Positions 1 through 7,621 of a DNA stretch of 62,982 nucleotides are shown one piece after another. The notes beneath the pieces were generated by a model, which ran no database searches, was not told where the DNA came from, and saw only the letters and a program-made list of their open reading frames with translations. The stretch spans positions 1 to 62,982 of the forward strand of contig NZ_JAMPKJ010000035.1 in the NCBI RefSeq assembly GCF_039962115.1, in the 5' to 3' direction. A program made the translations under genes and the position numbers. This stretch comes from Funiculus sociatus GB2-C1 (lineage in GTDB: Bacteria > Cyanobacteriota > Cyanobacteriia > Cyanobacteriales > FACHB-T130). Position 1 is the first letter of the stretch. The number at the start of each line of letters is the position of its first letter.

Positions 1-87
1 ATTTCTGGAGCGCAGTGGTTAGCCAAAAATGTGAGTCAAATGCTCAAACTACGTTGCGCTTACCTCAACGAACTCCTATCTGTTTGA
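1..87 (+). CDS. Transposase C-terminal fragment (ISKra4-like, tentative)
   Basis: The frame is open from base 1 and ends with TGA at 85-87, giving 28 codons cut by the window edge. The residues include SGAQWLAKNVSQMLKLRCAY and end LNELLSV. This resembles my memory of the C-termini of ISKra4-family transposases, where a similar GAQW...LRCAYLNG stretch closes the protein. The terminal-looking sequence at 93-114 directly after the stop supports the right end of an insertion sequence. The family assignment is tentative because only the tail is present. Confidence 0.45.
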   Translation: MSGAQWLAKNVSQMLKLRCAYLNELLSV

Positions 88-570
88 TATTCTTGCAAAA
101 CCGGGATGCTCCCGTTGTTTTTCTTGCTCTAGTTCTTGGGTGCGCTCTCTGACTAGCTGTTCTAAGCGTTTGTAGGTTTGAGCATTGTAGAGTGCGATCG
201 CAGTCTGGTCAGCAATTCTTTCTAATAGGTGAATTTGGTTGGTTTCAGCTTTTATACACTTCACCTCTGTCTTATTCTCCAAAGAGCTATTAAACAAATT
301 TAAGGGTATTTCTTGCTTTGATTGCTGGAGTAATTTTAGTATCTGCATACTCATTTCTTCCAGGGAATTAACTAATAATAGTGCATCATATATTTGCTCC
401 TGCAATAATTTCTGACAAGCCGCAGGAGTCGTGGCAATATCGTAGGTAAAAGCGACTGCTGCTTTGTTCAGCCTTTTAATAATCAGCTCTACATCCAGAC
501 TTAATTCTGACACTATCAGTAGGCGGAGGTTGGCTGGTTGTGGTGTTAATGGCGGCTGCGACATTACCAA
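76..570 (-). pseudogene. Response-regulator/GAF gene remnant truncated by IS end
   Basis: This 164-residue frame starts with a receiver-like segment (LRLLIVSELSLDVELIIKRL, then DALLLV around residue 62). It moves directly to what looks like the end of a GAF domain and a following coiled coil (ADQTAIALYNAQTYKRLEQL, RERTQELEQEK). That coil normally leads into a histidine kinase or PAS module. Here the last residues (about QREHPGFARISNR) are encoded by the repeat/IS end at 93-114, so the downstream part has been lost. The receiver itself lacks clear phospho-acceptor landmarks. It sits 83 bp downstream of fraE on the same strand. I infer a broken two-component gene; expression is unknown. Confidence 0.55.
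93..114. repeat. IS-end / dispersed repeat with GGGAGCATCCC core
   Basis: Read on the minus strand this is a CGGGAGCATCCC core followed by a TTTTGCAA tail. The same core and tail recur at 35328-35348. It lies six bases after the transposase stop and supplies the last codons of the minus-strand receiver gene. It is therefore most simply the terminal sequence of the element at the left edge, or a MITE derived from it. Confidence 0.5.
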
Positions 571-653
571 GAGAGAGGTTTGAAATAAAACTAAAAATTA
601 AAGAGTGGTTTTATACTCTCGCTATCGCGCCTTAACTACCTGTACACCTGTAG

Positions 654-1481
654 TTAAAATTCACGCCTTGAAAAAATCAGGATAGCGATCGCCAAGACTA
701 ATACAGTGTACAGCAAGCCATACACAGCATTGCTTAAAAGTGTTATTGAGTCAGGCAAAATTCCATAAACTGCCAGATTTTTTAGGTCTAGTCTGGATAA
801 GTCTGGTAATACCAGATATAGGGCTTGAGTTAGGCGTTCAATATCGGCATTGCGGCTCAAGTTCCCTAGTGCTAACAAATCTCGGCTGGAATGCCCCATT
901 AAATAAACCCCAAAAGTTAGCAAAGTAGCTAGCAAGGAGCTAGTAAAAACACCTAACATCAACGCAATACCAGTTAATAAGCATAACTTAAAAAATAGGT
1001 ATAGCGCGGCAATCAGAATGCTAGCTCCTGGGTACGAAATCTGAGCCAAACTCAAAAAAACTAGATAAATTCCTGTCATTAGTGCTACTAAGACACCCAG
1101 CACTGCTGATAGTCCTAGTTGTTTGCCAATAATAAATTCAGCGCGACTAATTGGCTTAGGAATTAACACCAAGACTGTGCGCTTATCAATTTCTTTGTTG
1201 ATCAGCCCTGTGCCAACAAATACAGCGACAATTGAACCCAGTACATCAATTGCTGCCAGACCTACATCTAAAAGCATTTTATCTTCTGTTGTTGCCGCAA
1301 CTTCTGGTAGCAATCGCCACGCTGCTGCCATCACAAGGGCATACAAAACGATGAGATAAAGGACGCGATCGCGTATTACTTCCCGAAACGCCTTGGTAGC
1401 GATCGCCAAGGTTCTCTTCAAGCTTCCAATCATTTCTTTAAACACATTGCTTTGCCTTGGTTTTACTGTACTTAAATTCAT
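654..1481 (-). CDS. fraE: FraE, ABC-2 type permease for filament integrity
   Basis: This is a 275-residue membrane protein with about six hydrophobic segments. It has the ABC-2 permease pattern: a cytoplasmic N-terminus (LAIATKAFREVIRDRVLYLI) and the KRTVLVLIPKPISRAEFIIG loop after the second segment. It is third in a minus-strand cluster after fraC and fraD, 49 bp downstream of fraD. In Anabaena PCC 7120 fraC-fraD-fraE form an operon needed for filament integrity and cell-cell transfer, and FraE is the ABC-2 permease-like member. No ATPase gene is adjacent. The name rests on family and gene order together; alone it would only be an ABC-2 permease. Confidence 0.85.
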   Translation of the reverse strand: MNLSTVKPRQSNVFKEMIGSLKRTLAIATKAFREVIRDRVLYLIVLYALVMAAAWRLLPEVAATTEDKMLLDVGLAAIDVLGSIVAVFVGTGLINKEIDKRTVLVLIPKPISRAEFIIGKQLGLSAVLGVLVALMTGIYLVFLSLAQISYPGASILIAALYLFFKLCLLTGIALMLGVFTSSLLATLLTFGVYLMGHSSRDLLALGNLSRNADIERLTQALYLVLPDLSRLDLKNLAVYGILPDSITLLSNAVYGLLYTVLVLAIAILIFSRREF

Positions 1482-1530
1482 TGTTATTTTGAATTAATAT
1501 TTATTTACTACAACGATTTATTATATTTTA

Positions 1531-2541
1531 TTACCCTTGACTTCTGGTTGCTTGATTCTTCTTTAAGGTACTGGCTGGTTGACAGCTAACTTGAGCAATC
1601 GCAGTTGCTTGTCCCCTAGTTTCGTTGGATGTCGCCTCAGAATTAGTATCTGCTTGCTCGTAGGTTTGAGTAATCTGACAAGACTTGTTTATGTAAGATA
1701 CTTCAGGTTGCGATCGCGGCCCTTGCCAAATTGCCAGTAATTGTAAGTTATAGCCTGAGTTAATTGAGGATATTTTAGACGTATATTGCCACCATAAATC
1801 TTCCTCAACACTAGGAAGCCCTTTGATCGCTTCCTGTTTAAGGGCATCTATGCGCGGTTGCGGTTGCAGCAGCCATCGTTCCACTTCTGACCAAGGTTTA
1901 TTATCCAACTCTTGCTTTAAAAGTGGTTCCATAAAGTCTAAAACTATGGCACCTCTAGGAGCTATCGGCTCTGTAGATTCCATTCTAAACATAAAAGCAC
2001 TTTGGCTAAAGTCATCGGACATTAAGGTGGGATATTGACTCAACCAATTTTGAGCTACAAAATAAAATTGAATCCAGCAGCTAATCAGTATATTGCTGGT
2101 AAGCAAAATTAAGTCTCTTTGACGAATTGCTGGTTTAGGCAATGTTAATTTCATGCCTTGATCAAGAAAATCTGGGCCAATAGCAATCAGTGCCGATAAT
2201 GTAGGCCAGATTATCAAGCCCGCCTCTTGTTCTTCCGGCGTTCGATTGCCAAATACGAAAGTACAGATTAAGGCACCCGTAATCCACGGACTCAGATACA
2301 GATTGCCAATTTTTATTTTGTTTTCTGTGCTAGCCCAGCTTGTCCCAGCAATTAAAAATATCCATCCCCAAAAACTAATAAAATCTCGCGCTTCATCGGT
2401 TGTCAAAAGAGACATTACCCAAGAAAATGTACTTAGATAAATTAGTGTCTTCCAAGAATAAGCGCGAGAAGGTATGAAAGGCTCGATTAGCGACTGCAAA
2501 AATTTAAAAAAATCTTTTATGTCTACTACGATCCAAAACAT
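1531..2541 (-). CDS. fraD: FraD septal junction protein (DUF5357)
   Basis: This is a 336-residue protein. The N-terminal 150 residues carry about five membrane segments (for example WKTLIYLSTFSWVMSLL, FISFWGWIFLIAG, LILLTSNILISCWIQFYFVA). They are followed by a periplasmic region of about 170 residues rich in polar residues and W/Q, ending in a low-complexity tail. The length and layout match FraD of filamentous cyanobacteria (about 340 residues), a component of the septal junction plug module. It lies between fraC (74 bp upstream) and fraE (49 bp downstream), as in known fra operons. The last 40 residues look poorly conserved. Confidence 0.88.
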   Translation of the reverse strand: MFWIVVDIKDFFKFLQSLIEPFIPSRAYSWKTLIYLSTFSWVMSLLTTDEARDFISFWGWIFLIAGTSWASTENKIKIGNLYLSPWITGALICTFVFGNRTPEEQEAGLIIWPTLSALIAIGPDFLDQGMKLTLPKPAIRQRDLILLTSNILISCWIQFYFVAQNWLSQYPTLMSDDFSQSAFMFRMESTEPIAPRGAIVLDFMEPLLKQELDNKPWSEVERWLLQPQPRIDALKQEAIKGLPSVEEDLWWQYTSKISSINSGYNLQLLAIWQGPRSQPEVSYINKSCQITQTYEQADTNSEATSNETRGQATAIAQVSCQPASTLKKNQATRSQG

Positions 2542-2615
2542 TGCTAATTTCCTTACACTAAAAGATTAACATCAATCATTTTTGTAGGTTGAAAAATGCC
2601 TAAAAACCTAAAAAC

Positions 2616-3158
2616 TTATATAATTTCTGAACGAATCAAAAATATAATAACTAAAATAACACCATAGCTACAGAAAGTTGCTTGAAACATTATATTTGCT
2701 AGATTTGGACTTTCTTGGATTTTAACGTTACGATCGGCAATAGTTTTCAACTTCCTTTCTTGGGGTTCAGATGTAGTGGGTTTAGGTGGCTCAATTAAAA
2801 ATTGAATTAGTTGTAAAAAATTTAATTTTAAGAGATAGTTAGACAGGAAAACAATAAATATTGTTAAAATTAGCTGCGTTGTATATGTTGAAGATTGGTT
2901 GATTGTAAAAAAGGTATCAAAAAAAATGTAACTAATTACCTGCGCTCTCAGTTCCACTGGCAGCAAAGGCAAAACATAAAAGAAAATCCACCATCCTACA
3001 ATACTTGAGAGTAAGTTAATCAACATAGCATAGTCAGCGCTGGTTTGGCGACCGAGGTTAAGATTTTTATGTAGAATGAATGATTCTATAGCGATCGCTA
3101 CCAGTAAAAAGAGAAATTGAAATAAAATCGTAGGCAGGGGGAAAACATTTGAACCCAT
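2616..3158 (-). CDS. fraC: FraC, filament integrity membrane protein
   Basis: A 180-residue integral membrane protein with four or five hydrophobic stretches (FPLPTILFQFLFLLVAIAIE, a central IVGWWIFFYVLPLLPVEL, QLILTIFIVFLSNYLLKL and a C-terminal YGVILVIIFLIR). Length and layout match FraC (about 179 residues in Anabaena), which localises to septa and is required for long filaments and for FraD placement. It is the first gene of the minus-strand fraC-fraD-fraE cluster. The 244-bp region upstream, shared with the divergent CobO-like gene, should hold the promoter. I saw no GTA-N8-TAC NtcA site there. Confidence 0.87.
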   Translation of the reverse strand: MGSNVFPLPTILFQFLFLLVAIAIESFILHKNLNLGRQTSADYAMLINLLSSIVGWWIFFYVLPLLPVELRAQVISYIFFDTFFTINQSSTYTTQLILTIFIVFLSNYLLKLNFLQLIQFLIEPPKPTTSEPQERKLKTIADRNVKIQESPNLANIMFQATFCSYGVILVIIFLIRSEII

Positions 3159-3402
3159 AAGACTGTCTCCCTAACTTCTAGTTAACAAAGTTGCAAAAAG
3201 TGGAAATCGTTTTTTGTTTGTTGTGTTGGTTTCACTGACACAGGGGAAGAAAAGCACCACCAACGGACTACTTATTCCTAGTGTAGATTTATACGGCGTT
3301 GGATACACAACAGCTTAACTCCTGTAACGTCTTGTGCCTTGCTCCTTTTCAATTTAAACTTCTAATCTGCTATCGTTATCAATTTGTGGCAGCTGAGATT
3401 TC

Positions 3403-4545
3403 ATGAGAATTATGAACAGAACGGGGATTGGCATTCGCACGGCGCAAGCACGTTCTGAGCGTATTGTTGGGCAGATTCATGTTTATGATGGAGCCGGGAA
3501 GGGGAAATCGCAAGCGGCGCTGGGTGTCGTTTTGCGTTCAATTGGGCTAGGTATTAATACAGATTTGGCAACGCGAGTGCTGCTGTTGCGGTTTCTCAAA
3601 GGGCCGGGACGCGCCTATGATGAAGATGGCGCGATCGCAGCTTTACAGCAAGGTTTCCCGCACCTGATTGACCAGGTTCGCACGGGACGAGCAGAATTTT
3701 TTACCAAAGAGGAAATTACGCGCTTTGACAGACAGGAGGCGGAACGCGGCTGGGATGTGGCAAAAGGCGCTCTAGCATCTGACCTCTATTCTGTCCTGGT
3801 TCTGGACGAACTGAACCCGGTTCTAGACTTAGGTTTGCTGAATGTTGATGAAGTCGTGCAGACTCTCAAGCATAAACCCCAAGAGTTAGAAATCATTGTC
3901 ACAGGTAGAGCCGCGCCGCAACAACTGCTAGATATTGCCGATTTGCACTCGGAAATGAAGCCTCACAAACACCCTGCATCTGAGGAAAATTCGATTTCTG
4001 GAATTGAAATCTACACGGGTGCTGGTAAAGGGAAGTCTACCAGTGCGCTAGGCAAAGCGTTGCAGGGAATTGGACGCGGGATTAGTCAGGATACTTCGCA
4101 CCGAGTCCTGATTATGCAGTGGCTCAAGGGTGGTACTGGCTATACTGAGGATGCCGCGATCGCTGCTTTGCGACAATCATATCCGAACCTGGTAGATCAT
4201 CAGCGCTGCGGGCGGGATGCAATTGTCTGGCGGGGACAACAGCAAGAGCTAGACTATGTGGAAGCAGAACGAGGCTGGGATATTGCCCGGACTGCGATCG
4301 CGTCTGGTTTGTACAAGACTATCATCCTCGACGAACTCAATCCCACAGTTGACTTAGAATTATTGCCGCAACAGCCGATAGTAGAAGCTTTGTTACGCAA
4401 ACCCCGCGACACAGAAGTGATCATCACCGGACGTTGTTTGAATACACCAGCTTATTTTGATCTGGCCAGCGTCCACTCGGAAATGATTTGCCACAAGCAT
4501 TATGCTGACAGAGGCGTTGACTTAAAGCGAGGAGTAGATTTTTAG
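3403..4545 (+). CDS. Tandem CobO/BtuR-like P-loop protein
   Basis: 380 residues made of two similar halves, each a CobA/CobO-type corrinoid adenosyltransferase fold. The P-loops are GAGKGKS at residues 30-36 and again at 206-212. Each half repeats RFLKGPG or QWLKGGTG, AERGWD and VLDELNP or ILDELNP. The family transfers adenosyl from ATP to cob(I)alamin or cob(I)yrinate. Single-domain CobO is about 200 residues, so this is an internal duplication. Both halves keep the P-loop, but the usual GKT ends in GKS. ATG codons at 3403 and 3412 are both possible starts. It is divergent from fraC and convergent with the next gene. Whether it adenosylates corrinoids or has another role is not shown. Confidence 0.8.
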   Translation: MRIMNRTGIGIRTAQARSERIVGQIHVYDGAGKGKSQAALGVVLRSIGLGINTDLATRVLLLRFLKGPGRAYDEDGAIAALQQGFPHLIDQVRTGRAEFFTKEEITRFDRQEAERGWDVAKGALASDLYSVLVLDELNPVLDLGLLNVDEVVQTLKHKPQELEIIVTGRAAPQQLLDIADLHSEMKPHKHPASEENSISGIEIYTGAGKGKSTSALGKALQGIGRGISQDTSHRVLIMQWLKGGTGYTEDAAIAALRQSYPNLVDHQRCGRDAIVWRGQQQELDYVEAERGWDIARTAIASGLYKTIILDELNPTVDLELLPQQPIVEALLRKPRDTEVIITGRCLNTPAYFDLASVHSEMICHKHYADRGVDLKRGVDF

Positions 4546-4558
4546 GCTTTCAGTTAAG

Positions 4559-4960
4559 TTAAACTGTCTTCACATCTTTGTAAGACATCTTGCCTGTCAT
4601 CTTCATGCAAACTTGCCTTTGCTGCCAAACTTGCTCTAGTCGTTCTAAACCTTCTTCAGTGTACCGCTTGGCTTCTTTTTGAATAGCTGACCACATGACT
4701 GCCAGTGCTTCCAAATTAGGACAACAGCGCAGCAAGTCGCAGCAAGCGGTTATCCACTGTTCCAAGGTGCGATAGCTGACGAAGTAGCCGCCTCTACCTT
4801 CGATATGTACCCAGAGGACGTGTTGCCACTTTTCCCAATTTAGGATGCGTCTGGAGTCAATGTTGAGGTGTTTGGCAAGTTGTCTCAGGGTGATGACAAA
4901 AGTTTGCGGGTTGATGCGGCTACGAAGCAGGGACATGGCAATTTTGCGGTTCAGACGCAC
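4559..4960 (-). CDS. Conserved hypothetical, helix-rich
   Basis: Up to 133 residues; the first codon of the frame is GTG at 4960, and an ATG (MSLLRSR) at 4936 is an equally good start. The protein is basic and helical, with FVITLRQLAKHLNIDSRRIL resembling a DNA-binding helix-turn-helix, followed by a Trp-rich stretch (WEKWQHVLWVHIEGRGGYFV). It ends 13 bp from the CobO-like stop (convergent) and is divergent from the XRE-type regulator at 5050. I do not recognise a named family; the pairing with a second small HTH gene suggests regulation, which is inference. Confidence 0.6.
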   Translation of the reverse strand: MRLNRKIAMSLLRSRINPQTFVITLRQLAKHLNIDSRRILNWEKWQHVLWVHIEGRGGYFVSYRTLEQWITACCDLLRCCPNLEALAVMWSAIQKEAKRYTEEGLERLEQVWQQRQVCMKMTGKMSYKDVKTV

Positions 4961-5049
4961 TGTTTCCTATTAGTTACCATCTATCTTACACTAATCGTAT
5001 CCAAAAGGAAACATTTACTAGAGCGTGAACCTCTGAGACGATCAAAGTT

Positions 5050-5295
5050 ATGGGAAAAGCAGGCAAAGCACTTAGAAAGGTATTGGATACCCATAACATC
5101 AGCCAAAATCGTCTGGCAATGACAATGGGGATTCGGCGATCAAATGTAAGCCGCTGGGTGAGTGAAGTGAGAGATCCCGTGGCTGAGACGATGCTTGAGA
5201 TTTGGAAGGCGCTTCAGAAGATCGATCTGGTCGCTGCGGAGGAGTTTATCAGGCTGTATTTGGATGACTCTGCTGAGGATGAGGCGCAGTCTTAA
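5050..5295 (+). CDS. Small XRE-type HTH regulator
   Basis: 81 residues. The helix-turn-helix spans about residues 5-60: a first helix ending VLDTHNISQNRLAMTMGI, then the recognition helix RRSNVSRWVSEVRDPV. This is the XRE/Cro layout, as in small phage or toxin-antitoxin regulators. The short C-terminal acidic tail (YLDDSAEDEAQS) has no recognisable domain. It is divergent from 4559-4960 with about 90-110 bp between starts, so it may control both promoters; that is inferred from layout only. Confidence 0.75.
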   Translation: MGKAGKALRKVLDTHNISQNRLAMTMGIRRSNVSRWVSEVRDPVAETMLEIWKALQKIDLVAAEEFIRLYLDDSAEDEAQS

Positions 5296-5367
5296 TCTTA
5301 ATTTCACCTAGATACACTCGCTTCCTAGTTCCTGGTTCCAATTATCTAATTCAATTTTTTCAATAAT

Positions 5368-5510
5368 AGGACTTACCCACTGGAAGGAAATCAATTTCCT
5401 GGCCCAAAGCCTAAGTCAGTTTCAACTGACTAAAAAACCTCAAACAAACCCATTTCAATGGGTTTAAGCTTTGAGCCGGAACTTTAGTTCACGGCAACTG
5501 CATAAGTCCT
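5368..5510. repeat. MITE-like element with three internal hairpins
   Basis: The segment is bounded by an 8-bp inverted repeat AGGACTTA (5368-5375) / TAAGTCCT (5503-5510). Inside are three short stem-loops: AGGAAA/TTTCCT near 5385-5400, GTCAGT/ACTGAC near 5415-5430, and AAACCCA/TGGGTTT near 5445-5465. There is no open frame of note. The layout is that of small non-autonomous cyanobacterial repeats; it fills the 417-bp gap between 5295 and 5713. Confidence 0.55.
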
Positions 5511-5712
5511 GAATAAATTTGAGGAAACAGAATTTCTAAGGCTACCGTCCTAATAATTACCGGATATAGGTAAACGCGAGCGGAATTTATCAGTTAAATA
5601 GTTGGGGATTGTTCAAATTCACAGAAATTGTTGAATAACTAAACAGTCCTTGAAAAAAAAGCGCGATTTTTTGCCGTTTGTGTAAGCCCTATATAGTCTT
5701 TCAAGAAAATCC

Positions 5713-6327
5713 ATGAAAAACATTGTTTCTCGATATTCTCTATTGTTTGTCCTAGGAGTTGTAGCCTTCGTGCCACTAGGCGACATACTCTCCCCAGGTA
5801 GCAGTCAAGCAGTTCCTAGCGTTGCTCCAGAAGTTTCCTTGAAGCAGCTTTCCCCATCAGTCAGCCAAAAGCAAGTTCCATCTAAACGCCGTGCAAGTAC
5901 ACAGCGGTACACTAATTCTACCTATGGTGTTACTTTTAGCTACCCCAGCAATTGGCAACCTACTCCGGGCTATGAAAACCGAGAACGCTTCAGTGGTGCT
6001 GATGGATTTTTCCACGTAACGGGGCTGTTGACACCGCCGCCGTCAACTATACAGGATGTTTGTAATAATGAAGCACGGAATCATAGACTAATTCCCTATG
6101 GTACTCGTCCCCAGGTGCAGCAGTTGCAAATCCAGGGTCGTCCAGCGTGTTTAATTTTGCCTTCGGCTGACCAAGACAAGGCACTGGAAAGAATGGCAAC
6201 GCTCATTGTCCGCTATCCGAATTCGATTCGCCTGAACGGGACAGACGACAGTTACTTTATGTTGCATGCCGACAAGGAACACATTCGCCAGATTACTAAC
6301 AGACTAAGATTCACAATGCCAAGGTGA
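5713..6327 (+). CDS. Secreted PsbP-like fold hypothetical
   Basis: 204 residues with an N-terminal signal peptide (KNIVSRYSLLFVLGVVAFVP, likely cleaved in the SSQA region). After a Ser/Gln-rich linker (residues 35-65) comes a domain that opens RYTNSTYGVTFSYPSNWQP. That opening is typical of extracytoplasmic alpha/beta domains resembling PsbP/DUF1795, common in cyanobacterial lipoproteins and in protein C-termini. No catalytic residues are evident. It stands alone between two repeat elements. Periplasmic or thylakoid-lumen location is inferred from the signal peptide. Confidence 0.7.
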   Translation: MKNIVSRYSLLFVLGVVAFVPLGDILSPGSSQAVPSVAPEVSLKQLSPSVSQKQVPSKRRASTQRYTNSTYGVTFSYPSNWQPTPGYENRERFSGADGFFHVTGLLTPPPSTIQDVCNNEARNHRLIPYGTRPQVQQLQIQGRPACLILPSADQDKALERMATLIVRYPNSIRLNGTDDSYFMLHADKEHIRQITNRLRFTMPR

Positions 6328-6398
6328 TAGTACAGCCGTAAAAAGCTGATTTCAGTGAGCGTGTTTATTTAGATAGCAGTTACAAAAGTTATTCGATT

Positions 6399-6499
6399 TA
6401 AGTGGTAAGTACCTGTGCAGAATAAATTACACAACCTGGCGTTGCTACATAAGGCTTTGAATAGCATTTAATGTGTAATTTATTTTGCATATCCACTTA
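6399..6499. repeat. About 100-bp fold-back element
   Basis: The left end TAAGTGG...AATAAATTACACA (6399-6433) is the imperfect inverse of the right end TGTGTAATTTATTTTGCAT...CCACTTA (6472-6499). The left arm has a short insertion relative to the right. The core is unrelated to any gene. It lies just downstream of the immunity gene, at the edge of the toxin island. Confidence 0.5.
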
Positions 6500-6541
6500 T
6501 ACTTGTCTAGCAAAAAGAATGCGATCGCGCTTTAACTTCAG

Positions 6542-7009
6542 TTAATTAACCAGAGTTGCACTTTCGCTCAAAACAAACTCAGCGTGTGAGGACAGAGGCG
6601 GAGATTCCGATGCTGCAATTTCTTTAAGAACCTGATAGACAACATCCCGATTTTTGGAGTTAGTTGAATGCAAAATCTCTTTATATAAAGCACAAGACGA
6701 ATCATCATTTAGAATTCCGTAATGAAGAGTTTTTGTCCACTCTGGCGCACGGAGAATTAGCTCAGGAATAACATCAATAAGTGTTTGAAACTGTTCCTTT
6801 GCATCAAAAGACTCCAGAAAATGGATTAGGCCATACATAACCTCGTGATGCTCGCACTCATCGTCTAAAACTAGATGCAATTCTGGCAAATATTCATTTT
6901 TCGGATGCTTGGCAAGTTGAGCCATAGCTTCATCAAAAGCTACGACCTCGGCACGCGATCGCATAAATCTATTAGCTTTCATAATTTCAATCAAGTTATT
7001 ATCGCTCAT
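6542..7009 (-). CDS. Imm30-like immunity protein
   Basis: 155 residues, acidic and mostly helical. The N-terminal pattern (MKANRFMRSRAEVVAFDEAM), then HHEVMYGLIHFLESFD, PELILRAPEWTKTLHYGILN and ALYKEILHST, matches the polymorphic-toxin immunity family Imm30 as I remember it. Family members bind and neutralise a toxin encoded immediately upstream. Here its start codon overlaps the toxin stop by 4 bp (ATGA, 7006-7009), so the two are translationally coupled. This is strong context for the assignment. The toxin target is not known from sequence. Confidence 0.75.
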   Translation of the reverse strand: MSDNNLIEIMKANRFMRSRAEVVAFDEAMAQLAKHPKNEYLPELHLVLDDECEHHEVMYGLIHFLESFDAKEQFQTLIDVIPELILRAPEWTKTLHYGILNDDSSCALYKEILHSTNSKNRDVVYQVLKEIAASESPPLSSHAEFVLSESATLVN

Positions 7010-7407
7010 CTTATATTCCTCACTTTATTAAAAGTACCTATCCAAGTTAATTTATTTTGATTGATGACCTGCTGTAAGCTACGCCGAATATCAGGCGTAT
7101 AAAGTCCTTGTTGGCGATAAATCGATCGTACATCCCACACTTCACGAGCAAGAGCCTGTCTTGGAGAAAGGCTCAAGTCGGGAGACGATCCATAAGATAA
7201 AGTCTGGCGATGACGACCACCTGCTCCCGGATACGGCTGCTCCATCCATATCGAAATCCCCTTATTTCTGGTATAACCAGACACTTTTGCTTTCATAAAC
7301 GCATCGGCCGGAATGTGATGCGCTGTGAGGTTATCATCTCTACGTCTCGCCTTGTTTAATTCACCATAAGTTGCAACAGCACCCTCACCAGGAACCAGTT
7401 TAGCCAT
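7006..7407 (-). CDS. Orphan polymorphic-toxin nuclease domain (5'-truncated)
   Basis: 133 residues from ATG at 7407. The frame stays open upstream to a TAG at 7522-7524, adding SITRNISDTVGDAEKVTGQ-type residues before MAKLVPGEG. This is what one expects from the end of a longer toxin. The domain has a His-rich core: DDNLTAHHIPADAFM, GISIWMEQPYPGAGGRHRQT and later RQALAREVWDVRSIY. These motifs are typical of C-terminal toxin domains predicted to be HNH-fold nucleases. No signal, RHS, hemagglutinin or PT-linker delivery module is present. The Imm30-like gene follows with a 4-bp overlap. I infer a toxin/immunity cassette separated from its carrier, perhaps a recombination donor or an addiction-like pair. 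Confidence 0.65.
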   Translation of the reverse strand: MAKLVPGEGAVATYGELNKARRRDDNLTAHHIPADAFMKAKVSGYTRNKGISIWMEQPYPGAGGRHRQTLSYGSSPDLSLSPRQALAREVWDVRSIYRQQGLYTPDIRRSLQQVINQNKLTWIGTFNKVRNIR

Positions 7408-7621
7408 CTGACCAGTTACTTTTTCTGCATCACCAACAGTATCACTAATGTTTCTAGTGATGCTTGGTCGGAAGGGTGCGATCGCGTTTATCTGGTGAAG
7501 TGGGGGAGAATGCGATCGCGTCTAATATCCGAATATCAGTTTGTAATTCTGGTGTGTCAAGAGGCAATTCATGGCTCAAATTACTGATAGTGATTCCTCA
7601 CAAATCTTCTTGATATAAGCC

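Noticed and set aside
3159-3402. NtcA site upstream of fraC
   Set aside because: The nearest match, GTAGATTTATAC, has a spacing of 6 rather than 8.
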